Shown: positions 45,659-54,733 of the stretch, piece after piece
Position numbering within the stretch: the stretch's first letter is position 1
Layout: every line of letters begins with the position of its first letter
DNA from: Streptomyces sp. S.PNR 29
GTDB taxonomy: Bacteria; Actinomycetota; Actinomycetes; Streptomycetales; Streptomycetaceae
Assembly (NCBI RefSeq): GCF_030386795.1
Contig: NZ_JANUQM010000013.1
Location: 1-64,000, forward strand
Length of the DNA stretch: 64,000 bases
Direction of reading: 5' to 3'
Made by a program: the position numbers and the translations under genes
Notes under the pieces: model-generated
What the model saw: only the letters and a program-made list of their open reading frames with translations
Told to the model about the DNA's origin: nothing
Database searches by the model: none

Positions 45659-46645
45659 TCAGGGACGCGCGTAGGACTGCTGCAGCAGGACCTTGGCCGT
45701 GGCGGACGGGTGCTTCACACAGGTCGAGTCCACGATGTACACCGTGACGCGAGTGGCGTCAGAGGTGTCGGGCAGCACCACCAGGAGCGCCTTCGTTCCC
45801 TTGTAGGTGCCTTCCTCAGTGGCGAGTGCCGTGTCGCTGCGGCCGATGCCTTGGCGGACACAGTCGGGGACCGTGTCTGCGAAGAGGTTGGGCTTGTTGG
45901 TGTCAGGTGTGGATTCGACGCCGAAACTGTGCGGGGCGCGGGAGCTCTTGTCCGACTTCTGGCTCTTGGCGAGGAGATCGGCGACCTGCCCCTCCAGCTT
46001 TCCTGCGGAGAAGGTGTCCGCGGACGCGGACTGGTGCTCGCCCGCCGTGTCGTGGGACGGCTTGCCGTCATTGAGGGAGGACACGAGCAGGGAGCCGAAT
46101 CCCAGGGCGGCTGCCGTGAAGACAGCGCCCAGCGCGGCGATCCTGCGTCGCCCGATCCGCTTGCGGTCCTTGCGGCCCGGGCCCGTGGTCGATGCGCGGG
46201 CGTGTCCGCCAGGACGGTCCGCGGGTGCCGATGTTTCACGTGAAACACGCGCGCTGTCGTCCCCCTCCGGGACGGAGCGCGGCGCGCCGACCGAGGCGGT
46301 CGACGCGGTCTCCGTGGGCTCGTGGCTCGTGAGCTCGTGGCTCGTGGGCTCGTGGCTCGTGAGCTCCGGTGTCGTGGGCTCCGGTGTGGTGGCGTCGAGC
46401 AGAGCCTCGGCGGCGAGGGCGGCGTCGATACGGCCCGCGACATCGGCGGGCATGCGCGGCGGGCCCGGCAGGGTGCCGAGCAGCCCCCGGATCTCCTCCA
46501 GCGACGCATGGACATCCGCGCAGAGCTCGCACTCGTCCAGGTGACGTCGTACGTCCGCGGTCCGTGATGGGGGGAGCAGGCCCTCGGTGAGGTCGGAGAT
46601 CTCCGCGACGTCCGGATGCCCGGCCATGTCTGTCGTCGACGTCAC
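45659..46645 (-). CDS. Zinc-finger anti-sigma factor for SigM
   Basis: This 328-residue membrane protein starts at GTG 46645 with GGAGG upstream, and overlaps the sigM stop (GTGA). The N-terminus has a zinc anti-sigma motif (RRHLDECELCADVHASL: His-x3-Cys-x2-Cys). A repetitive linker of SHEPT/SHELT units follows, then a membrane helix (about 172-192) and an extracellular domain. It should hold SigM inactive until an envelope or redox signal. A parS lies inside at 46233. Confidence 0.88.
   Translation of the reverse strand: MTSTTDMAGHPDVAEISDLTEGLLPPSRTADVRRHLDECELCADVHASLEEIRGLLGTLPGPPRMPADVAGRIDAALAAEALLDATTPEPTTPELTSHEPTSHELTSHEPTETASTASVGAPRSVPEGDDSARVSRETSAPADRPGGHARASTTGPGRKDRKRIGRRRIAALGAVFTAAALGFGSLLVSSLNDGKPSHDTAGEHQSASADTFSAGKLEGQVADLLAKSQKSDKSSRAPHSFGVESTPDTNKPNLFADTVPDCVRQGIGRSDTALATEEGTYKGTKALLVVLPDTSDATRVTVYIVDSTCVKHPSATAKVLLQQSYARP
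46233..46246. other. parS site
   Basis: Perfect GTTTCACGTGAAAC inside the anti-sigma gene. Confidence 0.93.
46318..46390 (-). repeat. Tandem repeats in the anti-sigma linker
   Basis: Repeated words of the type GGCTCGTG[G/A]GCTC encode SHEPT, SHELT and TPELT units. The array is a slippage-prone linker between the zinc domain and the membrane helix. Confidence 0.7.
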
Positions 46646-47352
46646 GCTCGTCCACCTCCGCCCTTCACTGCGGCTGAGTCGCTTGGCCCTGTGTTCGGCG
46701 GCTCCGCTGGACGCGGTCCCGCTGCCGGTGGGACGGATGTCCCCTGCGTCCGGTTCCGTTCCCCGCCCGGCTTCTTGGCCGTCCCGGTGTTTGCCGGCCG
46801 TAGATGGGTCAGCAGCGGCAGGAGTCTGGCTCTGCCGCGGGCGCACCGGCTCTTCACCGTGCCGGTCGGCACGTCGAGGATGCGGGCGGCCTCGGCGACG
46901 GGGTAGCCCTGCATGTCCACCAGGACCAGGGCCGCCCGCTGGTCGGGCGGCAGGGTGCCCAGGGCCTCCAGCAGCTGGCGGTGCAGATCATTGCGTTCCG
47001 CGGGGGCCGAGGCCGACTCGTGCGGCTCCAGCAGTTGCTCCAGACGCTCGGTGTCGTCGACCGGGGCGGTCTTGCGGGAGGCCGCCTTGCGGGCCCGGTC
47101 AAGGCAGGCGTTGACCGTGATGCGGTGGAGCCAGGTCGTGACGGCCGACTGGCCGCGGAAGGTGTGAGCTGCCCGGTAGGCGGACACGAGGGCGTCCTGC
47201 ACCGCGTCAGCGGCCTCCTCGCGGTCTCCCAGCGTCCGCAGGGCCACTGCCCAGAGCCGGTCGCGGTGACGGCGGACGAGCTCGCCGAAGGCGTCGGGGT
47301 CGCCGGCGACATGGCGGGAGAGCAGGTCCGCATCTGTTGCCTCGGTGTCGAT
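46642..47352 (-). CDS. sigM: ECF RNA polymerase sigma factor SigM
   Basis: This ECF sigma factor has region 2 (DADLLSRHVAGDPDAFGEL, LGDREEAADAVQDALVSAY) and region 4 (LPPDQRAALVLVDMQGYPVAEA). A Pro/Gly-rich tail of about 55 residues follows. The start is unresolved. No ATG, GTG or TTG lies in frame near the expected N-terminus. GAGAGG sits 7 bases before an ATC at 47352, and TTG codons occur only at 47430 and 47445. The stop overlaps the anti-sigma start, so the pair is coupled. Confidence 0.88.
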   Translation of the reverse strand: MDTEATDADLLSRHVAGDPDAFGELVRRHRDRLWAVALRTLGDREEAADAVQDALVSAYRAAHTFRGQSAVTTWLHRITVNACLDRARKAASRKTAPVDDTERLEQLLEPHESASAPAERNDLHRQLLEALGTLPPDQRAALVLVDMQGYPVAEAARILDVPTGTVKSRCARGRARLLPLLTHLRPANTGTAKKPGGERNRTQGTSVPPAAGPRPAEPPNTGPSDSAAVKGGGGRA

Positions 47353-47532
47353 GTGATCACCTCTCGCGTCCGCTCCTGCCGTGAGAACATTAGTTTTTGG
47401 CCCAGCGCACTGACAGTCAAGTGTGTGCAATCGTAACGGCGTCAATTTCGTTTGACTGAAGGACAGTTTCTGCCTAGGGTGCAGATTTGGTAAGTCACTG
47501 AGTGATTTATTTCCTTCTTCAGGGGGTTTGGC

Positions 47533-47904
47533 GTGAAGTTTTCGCGTCGGGTCATGGCTGTGTTCGCGCTCGGGGCCGCTGCTGTATTGGGCAGCGCTGG
47601 ATCGGCGGCAGCAGACTCTATCGTTTTTACCAATCCGACCGCGGCCGGCTACGGTACTTTCACATCCAACGGGGAAACGGTCGCTGTTTGTGATACGCGT
47701 GCCGATGGCTACGGTGTGAACTTTTTCCTTACGGACCGCGTGAGCGGTGCGCTGCTCGGCAAGGGCAAAGCAGGCGGAAAAGGCAAGTGCGAGAATTACG
47801 ACTTCGATCTGGCCGAAGGTCGGGCTGTCTGTCTTGACGTGTCGCTTTACAAGGACGGAGTAATCAAGGACGGCTCCGGCAACACAGGATGCACAACAGC
47901 CTGA
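47533..47904 (+). CDS. Small secreted Cys-containing protein
   Basis: This 123-residue protein has a signal peptide (KFSRRVMAVFALGAAAVLGS, cleavage after about GSAAA). The mature part of about 95 residues has four Cys, enough for two disulfides, and repeated Gly/Lys turns (GKGKAGGKGKCENYD). GTG 47533 starts it. The gene and its upstream gap are visibly A+T-richer than neighbours, with more A/T third positions, a sign of recent acquisition or relaxed codon use. The family is unknown to me. Confidence 0.75.
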   Translation: MKFSRRVMAVFALGAAAVLGSAGSAAADSIVFTNPTAAGYGTFTSNGETVAVCDTRADGYGVNFFLTDRVSGALLGKGKAGGKGKCENYDFDLAEGRAVCLDVSLYKDGVIKDGSGNTGCTTA

Positions 47905-47923
47905 TCAGGCGTACATGCACGAA

Positions 47924-47966
47924 GATGAGGGTGGGACTCCTTTCGGTAAGGAGTCCCACCCTCATC
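47924..47966. terminator. Bidirectional hairpin, small secreted protein/pseudokinase
   Basis: A perfect 19-bp stem (47924-47942 with 47948-47966) has a 5-base loop and lies between convergent genes. Confidence 0.9.
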
Positions 47967-47972
47967 GCTTGC

Positions 47973-49667
47973 TCAGCTGACTACTTTGATGTCCGCCACT
48001 CGGCCGCGCCATTTTCCGTCGTTCTGCAACGGGAGCTCGGTCAGCCACACCAGGACGTACCGCGTTTTCAGGGACTTGCCGGGTTTGAGGTTCACGGTCG
48101 TCCCAGAACCTTCGGCAACCTTGCTGTAGGCGTCGAAGGACGTCGGCTCCGAATTCGCGTCCGCGCTCGCGCTGCGGAGTTCGACCGAGGTGTCCCCCAT
48201 GAAGCTGACGGTCACCTCCCCGACCTGCTGAACCTTGCCGAGGTCGAGGATGATGCCGACGCCCTGCTTCAGGCGGCCGAAGTCCGCGCTCAGGTAGTAA
48301 TCCGTCTGCCAATACGTGGCTGTGCTGTTGTCGTAGACCTTCCCTATGGCGGACGGCTTTTCGGACTGGTCGCCGAAGGGATCGAAGTCGCGGGCACTGC
48401 TGATGGCGATCGGCTTGCCGGACGCCGGCTTCTTCGGGGGCTTGTTGCTCCCGTCCGTCGTCTGCGTCGGGTTCGGATCCTCGGCCTTGCCGCCCTGCTC
48501 CATGAGCGCGTCCGCGAGCTGCCAGCTGCCCAGACCCAGCGCGGCGATCAGCAGCGCCGACACGGCCCACTTCAGTGCCTTGCCGGTGCGGCTCTGCAGC
48601 GGGGGCGGAGGGGCCGGCACCGGCTGGGTGGCGCCAGGGCGCGGCGCCGGGCGGCCGTACGTGCCCTGCTGGTACGTCGTGCGCTGGTACTCGGGCGGTG
48701 CGGTGAACGCCGGCTCCGGCGGGCGGATGCGGGGCATCTCGCCGATCGCCTTCACCAGCTCCTCCGGCGTGGTGCAGGGGGACTCGTGGCGGGAGGCGGT
48801 GGCGCCGTCGTTGACGAGGGCCCGCATGGCCAGCTCCGACAGTCCGCGGTGGACGCCGGCGCGCACCTGGTCGGGCGCGATCAGGCCGACGTCCTTCGGC
48901 AGGCCGGACAGGCCGTAGGCGTCGCTCTCGTACGGCCAGCGCTGCGTGAGCGCCGCGTACAGCAGAGCGCCGATGGCCTCGGTGTCCGTGCGCTGCGGAG
49001 TGTCGGAGCTGATGCCGCGCAGCGCGGCGTTCACAGCGAGGCCGCGGATGCGCCACTGGCCCGTGGAGGTGCGCAGGACGGCGTTGGGGTTCAGGCGCAG
49101 ATGCGCGAGGCCCTCGCGGTGGGCGGCCGCCATGGCGGAGGAGATCTGGCTGACCATCTGGTAGGCGTCGTACGGCTCCAGCGGGCCGGAGGCGAGGAGC
49201 GTGGTCAGTTCGGTGGCGTCGGGGAGCCACTCGTGGACGACGTAGACGAGGTCGTTCTCGTCGACGGCGTCCAGCACCTGGACGAAGCGGGGGTCGCCGA
49301 GCAGCGCGGAGGAGCGGGCCGCAGCCAGCACGGAGCGGGCCCGGGCGTGGTCTGCGGGCAGGATGTGGACGCCGACGGCGCGCCGGAGCTTCTCGTCCAC
49401 GGCTCGCCAACTGCTGAATCCGTCCAGACGGGTGACGCACTCTTCGAGGCGGTAGCGTCTGGCGAGTTTGTGGCCGCTGTGCAGTTCGGGAGTTGAGGCC
49501 TTCCCGGAACCCTCCGTCCCGGCGCTCCCCTGTGCCTCGTCGCTGTCCGTGTCCCGCTCCCGGTTCTTGGCCACCCCGTCGGCCGTGGACTGGTCCGCCT
49601 GTGCGGTCAGCGACTCCTCGCCGCTGTTGTCTGCCACGTCGACGGCAGCTGTGCTCCGTTCCGCCAC
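47973..49667 (-). CDS. Membrane pseudokinase partner of MurJ
   Basis: This 564-residue protein has an acidic N-terminus and a kinase-like domain (about 70-310). The HRD-Lys motif is replaced by HLRLNPNAVL and DFG is missing (IRGLAVN), so it should be inactive. A Pro-rich linker, a membrane helix (about 366-385) and an extracellular galactose-binding-like domain (about 420-560, TYWQTDYYLSADFGRLKQG) follow. In mycobacteria the same pseudokinase is fused to MurJ/MviN and binds FhaA when phosphorylated. Here it is a separate gene directly after murJ. GTG 49667 is chosen for its ribosome site. Confidence 0.88.
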   Translation of the reverse strand: MAERSTAAVDVADNSGEESLTAQADQSTADGVAKNRERDTDSDEAQGSAGTEGSGKASTPELHSGHKLARRYRLEECVTRLDGFSSWRAVDEKLRRAVGVHILPADHARARSVLAAARSSALLGDPRFVQVLDAVDENDLVYVVHEWLPDATELTTLLASGPLEPYDAYQMVSQISSAMAAAHREGLAHLRLNPNAVLRTSTGQWRIRGLAVNAALRGISSDTPQRTDTEAIGALLYAALTQRWPYESDAYGLSGLPKDVGLIAPDQVRAGVHRGLSELAMRALVNDGATASRHESPCTTPEELVKAIGEMPRIRPPEPAFTAPPEYQRTTYQQGTYGRPAPRPGATQPVPAPPPPLQSRTGKALKWAVSALLIAALGLGSWQLADALMEQGGKAEDPNPTQTTDGSNKPPKKPASGKPIAISSARDFDPFGDQSEKPSAIGKVYDNSTATYWQTDYYLSADFGRLKQGVGIILDLGKVQQVGEVTVSFMGDTSVELRSASADANSEPTSFDAYSKVAEGSGTTVNLKPGKSLKTRYVLVWLTELPLQNDGKWRGRVADIKVVS

Positions 49668-49806
49668 CGTCGTTCCTGCCTCCCCATCCGTTGCGCGCCG
49701 GCCGACACCTGTGCGCGCCGTCCGACGCCGAAACCAATTGTGCCCACAGTCCGCCGCTATGCACGACACGCGGTGGCGGACGATGGTTGTGCGCCTACCC
49801 CCCGTC

Positions 49807-52032
49807 TCAGCGTCCCAGGCGCCCGCGGACCATGCCGACCAGCGAGTTGAGTTCCTCGATGCGCATGCGACGGGCGGCGACGAAGAAGATCGCGAGCAGG
49901 ACGGCCCCGCCCGCCAGCAGCGCGGCGAAGGAGCCCAGGACTCCCTGGCCGAGCGTGTGACCGATCCCGTAGCAGGCCGCGCCGCTGAGCAGGGCGGCCG
50001 GGACCGAGGCGATGGCCAGCCGGGCGTACGTCCGCAGCACGCGGGCGCCGTCCAGGTCCCCGCTCAGCCGCTTGCGCAGCCGGCGCCAGGCGACGCCGAC
50101 GCCGATCGCGTAGGCCAGGCCGTAGGAGGCGGCCATGCCGACCACGGCCCAGCGGGACGGGATCAGGAGGTAGCAGAGCCCCGAGGCGCCCGCGTTGACC
50201 GCGGCCACGATGACCGTGTTGTAGAAGGGCGTGCGGGTGTCCTCGTAGGCGTAGAAGGCGCGCAGGACGACGTACTGCACGGAGTACGGGATCAGACCGA
50301 GGCCGAAGGCCATCAGCATGTAGCCCATGTTGGTGGCTTCGCTGGTGCCCGAGGAACCGAAGATGAGCGTGCACATCGGGATGCCGAGCGAGACGAAGCC
50401 GAAGGCGATGGGCACGATCGCGACGGCGGTGGTGCGCAGGCCCTGCGAGATGTCGTCGCGGACGGCTCCGGCGTCGTCCTCGGCCGCCGAGCGGGAGATA
50501 CGCGGCAGCAGCGCGGCCATCAGGGAGACCGTGATGATGGCCTGCGGCAGTCCCCAGATGAGCTGGGCGTTGGCGTAGGCGGCGAAGCCCGTGCCCTCGA
50601 CGTCGGAGTCGATGCCGGCGGCGGTGGACAGCTGGGTGACCACGAGGGCGCCCGCCTGGTTGGCCAGGACGAACAGGATCGTCCACTTGGCGAGCTTGGC
50701 GGCCTTGCCGAGGCCGTGCCCCTTCCAGTCGAAGCGCAGCCGCAGCCGGAACCCGGTCTCGCGCAGGTAGGGGATCATCGCCAGAGCTTGGACGACCAGG
50801 CCGAGCAGGACACCGACGCCGAGGAGCCGCTGGCCCGCCGGCGGGATGTTCGTGACCTGCATGCCGGAGTCCGCCGACGTGCCGTAGACCCAGATGAACA
50901 TCCCCAGCGTCACGATGATGACGATGTTGTTCAGGACCGGGGTCCACATCATCGCGCCGAAACGGCCGCGAGCGTTGAGGATCTGACCCATCACCACGTG
51001 GATGCCCATGAAGAAGATCGAGGGCAGGAAGTAGCGGGTGAAGGTGATGGCGACCTCGTTGGCCGCAGGGTCGCTGGCGACGGGGTTCGACAGCGCGCGG
51101 ACCAGAAGCGGCGCGCCGAACCACGCGAGCGCGGTGAGGGCGGCCAGGGCCACCATCACCAGGGTCAGCAGGCGGTTGGCGTAGGCCTCACCGCCGTCCT
51201 CGTCCTCCTTCATGGCGCGGACCAGCTGCGGCACGAAGACGGAGTTGAGTCCGCCGCCGACGGTGAGGATGTAGATCATCGTGGGCAGCTGGTAGGCGAC
51301 CTGGAAGGTGTCGCCGAGGAGGCCGACGCCCAGTGCCGAGACGATCAGCGCTGACCGGATGAAGCCGGTGAGGCGGGAGACCATCGTGCCCGCCGCCATC
51401 ACGGCGCTGGACTTCAGCAGGCCACCGGCCTTGCCGCTCTTCTTCGGGGCCGGGGCCGGAGCGGGCGTGGGGCCCTCGGCGGCGGGGCCTTGCTGTCCCT
51501 GCCCGTGGCCGGGGGCCGGGGAGGGGCCGGGGACCGAGGGCGAGGCCTCGTACGCGGGGTGGCCGCTGCTCTGCTGCTGGTCTCTGAACAGATGGGCGAA
51601 GGCGTCCGGCTCGTGGCGCTCCTCGCCGGCCTGGGTGACCAGGTCGTCCACGCCCACGAACTGGGTCGTCCGGGGGTCGTCGCCGTACGGCAGGTACTGC
51701 GTCGGGCCCTCAGGCTCGGGCGCCGGGGGCTGGGCCCATACGTGCGGGTCCGGGGCGTGGGGCGACTGCGGCGGCTGGGCGTACAGGGGTTGCTGCGGCT
51801 GGTAGGTGCCGGGCGGCGGCGGGGGGTGCGCGGCGCGGTCGTAGAGCGCCTCGGCGACGGGATCCTGCGCGGAGAGGTCCTGCGCCCGGTACGGATCCTG
51901 GGCGTAGGCGTCCTGGAGGTACATGTCCGCGGGCGGCTGCGGCGGCACCTGGCCGTGCTCGGGCGGCGGGCCCTCGGGGTAGCCCGAGCTGCCCGCGGCC
52001 TGGCCGCGGTCACCGTCGTACGGCGCGTTCAT
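49807..52032 (-). CDS. murJ: Lipid II flippase MurJ (MviN)
   Basis: This 741-residue protein has a Pro/Gln-rich cytoplasmic N-terminus of about 195 residues and then 14 or so membrane helices of the MOP superfamily, beginning SSAVMAAGTMVSRLTGFIRS with the MurJ Arg motif. It flips lipid II for peptidoglycan synthesis. ATG 52032 starts it. It follows the DUF6049 gene and precedes the pseudokinase gene. Confidence 0.95.
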   Translation of the reverse strand: MNAPYDGDRGQAAGSSGYPEGPPPEHGQVPPQPPADMYLQDAYAQDPYRAQDLSAQDPVAEALYDRAAHPPPPPGTYQPQQPLYAQPPQSPHAPDPHVWAQPPAPEPEGPTQYLPYGDDPRTTQFVGVDDLVTQAGEERHEPDAFAHLFRDQQQSSGHPAYEASPSVPGPSPAPGHGQGQQGPAAEGPTPAPAPAPKKSGKAGGLLKSSAVMAAGTMVSRLTGFIRSALIVSALGVGLLGDTFQVAYQLPTMIYILTVGGGLNSVFVPQLVRAMKEDEDGGEAYANRLLTLVMVALAALTALAWFGAPLLVRALSNPVASDPAANEVAITFTRYFLPSIFFMGIHVVMGQILNARGRFGAMMWTPVLNNIVIIVTLGMFIWVYGTSADSGMQVTNIPPAGQRLLGVGVLLGLVVQALAMIPYLRETGFRLRLRFDWKGHGLGKAAKLAKWTILFVLANQAGALVVTQLSTAAGIDSDVEGTGFAAYANAQLIWGLPQAIITVSLMAALLPRISRSAAEDDAGAVRDDISQGLRTTAVAIVPIAFGFVSLGIPMCTLIFGSSGTSEATNMGYMLMAFGLGLIPYSVQYVVLRAFYAYEDTRTPFYNTVIVAAVNAGASGLCYLLIPSRWAVVGMAASYGLAYAIGVGVAWRRLRKRLSGDLDGARVLRTYARLAIASVPAALLSGAACYGIGHTLGQGVLGSFAALLAGGAVLLAIFFVAARRMRIEELNSLVGMVRGRLGR

Positions 52033-52076
52033 GGTTACCCCACCTCATCGTCCCGGGCCCACCGGCCACGACATCC

Positions 52077-54461
52077 TCAACGGTCCACTCTCTCACCCGT
52101 GCCGGACGGGTCGGCGTTTTCCGCTGCGGTGTCCGGTGCCGGGTCACTCGGCTGCTCCGGGGCGTCTGCCCCCGACGCGGCCTCGGACTCCCCCTTGGGA
52201 CGGTCTTCGGAGCCCTCCTGGTTCTCCGTGCCGTCGTCGGGGCCGTCGGCCTCGTCGGGACCGTCCTCGTCCGCCTCACGGGCGGCCGCACGCTTGCGTT
52301 GCGTGTACATCCGGAAGCCGGCGAGGACGAGCAGCAGGACGCCGCCGCCGATGACCAGCATCACCGTGGCCGTGATCTCGGTGACCTTCACGTCGAAGGT
52401 GACGGCCTCGCCGTACTTCTGGCCGTCCTCGGTGTACAGCTGGGCGACCACCGTAGCGCGGCCGTTGGCGTTGGCCGACGTGGTGAACTTCACGGACTGG
52501 CTGTGGCCGCCGGAGACCGAGACGCGCTGTTCCTCGTAGGCGGAGTCGCCGATCTTGAGGCGGGTCGGGTTGGTCGAGCTGAGTCGCAGCACCAGGTGGT
52601 CGACGGGCTGCACCAGGTTGTTCTGCACGGTCACGGGGATGGTGGCGCTGCGGCCGGAGAGCTTGGTCTCCGACTTGTCGATCAGCTTCACCTGATCGGT
52701 CAGGTCGTCGAGGTAGGACTCCACCCCGCTGCGGAAGCTGCTCGCCTCCATGGCCCGGCCGCGCCACGACGTGGACATCTCGCGGTTCATGGCCCGCCCG
52801 AAGGGGGTCACCACCCGGGACTGGTCGGCCAGGATCACCTTGAAGTTGTCGAGCTTGTCCTGCGTCCTCGCGATCTGCTGGAACGCCGACCGGGGCAGCT
52901 CCTGCTTGCGCAGCGAGGACGGGTACGAGGAGGCCGACGGCACCTTCGTGGTGGCGGCCGGGTCCGGCTTGGCCGCGGCGGCCGCCGTGAGGTCCTGGGC
53001 CTGTGACCAGGTCCCGCTCTGCAGGGCCGTCACCGCTTGCGCCATCGCCTGTGCCTGGCTGGCGGACGGCATGCGCTGCGGGGCGACGACGATGCTGCGC
53101 TGCTTGCCGGTCTGGAGGCCGAGCGTCAGGCTCTGGGCGAGGAACCGCTGCGTCGCGAGCGTGGACGCGGAGGCCTTCGTCAGGTCGCCTTCGAACGCCG
53201 TGGACAGCCTGGCGTCCGCGACGACCGCCGTCGTGCCACCGCCGATGGGGCGGGGTGCGGAGGGCGTGTACGGCAGGCCGCCGGTCTCCTGCAGGCTGTC
53301 GCTGCGGGCGATGACCTTGTCGGCGCCCGCGGACGTGGCGACCTTCACGATGGACGGGTCGATCGCGCCGTCCACGGGCCAGGCGAAGTCGGTGACCGGC
53401 CTCACGTGGAGGATCGGCTCCACGGTGTTGGCGACGACGTCGGTGGCGGTCTTGAGCTGGCTCAGTGAGCCGGTGACGTTCGTGCCGTTGTGAGCGAGTG
53501 AGGCCAGGTCCGGGTCGGCGAACGGGAGGGCGACGACCTCCTTGCCCGCCACGGCCTGCTGCAGCTCGGCGAGCCACTGCTTGGCGAGCGCCTGGTGCGT
53601 GCCGGAGGTGGTGCTGCTCCCGCTGCGGACCTTGTAGCTGCGCGTCATCGCGTCGACGGCGGCCAGCAGACCCGGGTCGATGACCCAGGTGACGTCGAGG
53701 TCCTTGCCCAGTGACACCATCTGGTCGAGGCGGCCGCCCGGGGAGATCTCCTCGGCCAGGTCGTCGTTGAGGAAGACCGGCGTCTGCTGGTCGTTCGCTC
53801 CCGTCTCGGCCGTCATGTGGACGGTGGAGACGAGCGGCCACAGGTACGTCGTCCTGGTCTTGGTACCGGCCTCGCCGGGCTGCCAGGGCAGGAACGTCCG
53901 CTGGATACCGAGGATCTGTTCCCATGGCTGCGCGGAGGTCTGGCCGGAGAGCGAGACGGCGAGCTGGTAGACGCCGTCCCGCCCGAGGTCCAGCTGGTCG
54001 ACCGGCACGGAGATGGTGAAGGGCTCGGCGACGCCCGGAGTGAGCTTGGCGAACTTCTCGACGTACTTGCCGCCGACCTCCGGGCCGGCGGGGGTCCGGA
54101 CGTCGTCACTGTCCTGGGCGACGGAGTCGATGCGCGAGCGGGTGGTCACCTGTGGGCCCACGCGCAGCCCGACGTGGGCGTCGGTGACCGCCTGCTTGCC
54201 ATTGTTCGTCACCGTGCCCGACACGGTCAGTGTGTCCCCGTCCGTCGGGGCACTGGGGCTGAGCGAGTCGACGGCGACGGACACCGGGCCCGAACCGGCG
54301 TCGGCCTGCGTGGAGGCCTGAGCGTCGGCGTGTGCGGAACCGGTGGGCACCTGGACCAGGGCGGCCAGCAGCGGCGCTCCCGCGAGCAGTGCTGCGGTGC
54401 GCCGTAGCCACCGGCGGGCAGGTGAGGCACTGGTCCCCTGGAAGTCTGCCGCCTCGGCCAC
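52077..54461 (-). CDS. Large secreted membrane-anchored protein (DUF6049-like)
   Basis: This 794-residue protein has a signal peptide (RRTAALLAGAPLLAALVQV, then GSAHADA) and an Ig-like N-terminal domain. A large extracellular region, a C-terminal membrane helix (about 695-718) and an acidic cytoplasmic tail follow. It is conserved next to murJ and cca in actinobacteria; the function is unknown but envelope-related. GTG 54461 starts it. It diverges from cca. Confidence 0.85.
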   Translation of the reverse strand: MAEAADFQGTSASPARRWLRRTAALLAGAPLLAALVQVPTGSAHADAQASTQADAGSGPVSVAVDSLSPSAPTDGDTLTVSGTVTNNGKQAVTDAHVGLRVGPQVTTRSRIDSVAQDSDDVRTPAGPEVGGKYVEKFAKLTPGVAEPFTISVPVDQLDLGRDGVYQLAVSLSGQTSAQPWEQILGIQRTFLPWQPGEAGTKTRTTYLWPLVSTVHMTAETGANDQQTPVFLNDDLAEEISPGGRLDQMVSLGKDLDVTWVIDPGLLAAVDAMTRSYKVRSGSSTTSGTHQALAKQWLAELQQAVAGKEVVALPFADPDLASLAHNGTNVTGSLSQLKTATDVVANTVEPILHVRPVTDFAWPVDGAIDPSIVKVATSAGADKVIARSDSLQETGGLPYTPSAPRPIGGGTTAVVADARLSTAFEGDLTKASASTLATQRFLAQSLTLGLQTGKQRSIVVAPQRMPSASQAQAMAQAVTALQSGTWSQAQDLTAAAAAKPDPAATTKVPSASSYPSSLRKQELPRSAFQQIARTQDKLDNFKVILADQSRVVTPFGRAMNREMSTSWRGRAMEASSFRSGVESYLDDLTDQVKLIDKSETKLSGRSATIPVTVQNNLVQPVDHLVLRLSSTNPTRLKIGDSAYEEQRVSVSGGHSQSVKFTTSANANGRATVVAQLYTEDGQKYGEAVTFDVKVTEITATVMLVIGGGVLLLVLAGFRMYTQRKRAAAREADEDGPDEADGPDDGTENQEGSEDRPKGESEAASGADAPEQPSDPAPDTAAENADPSGTGERVDR

Positions 54462-54733
54462 GCGCTCGCCCGTCCCTCGTCGTCGTCAGTGGTCGTCGGA
54501 AAGTGGTCGTCGGAATGTGCGTCCACGCATGGTAACGATGCCCGCTGAGGGGAAGTGCCGCGGTCTGCTCCACAAGATCGGGAGACGACGCCGGGCTGCC
54601 CTCTATGTACCCGTATAAAGGGGAGCACCGACGTACGTCTCAAGGGCTGCCCTTGTGCACGTATTGACTGAGCTGTCTGCGCGAGGTCAATGGGGGAGCT
54701 CGCGGACGCCCGGGCCACGTACCCTCTTCTGTT

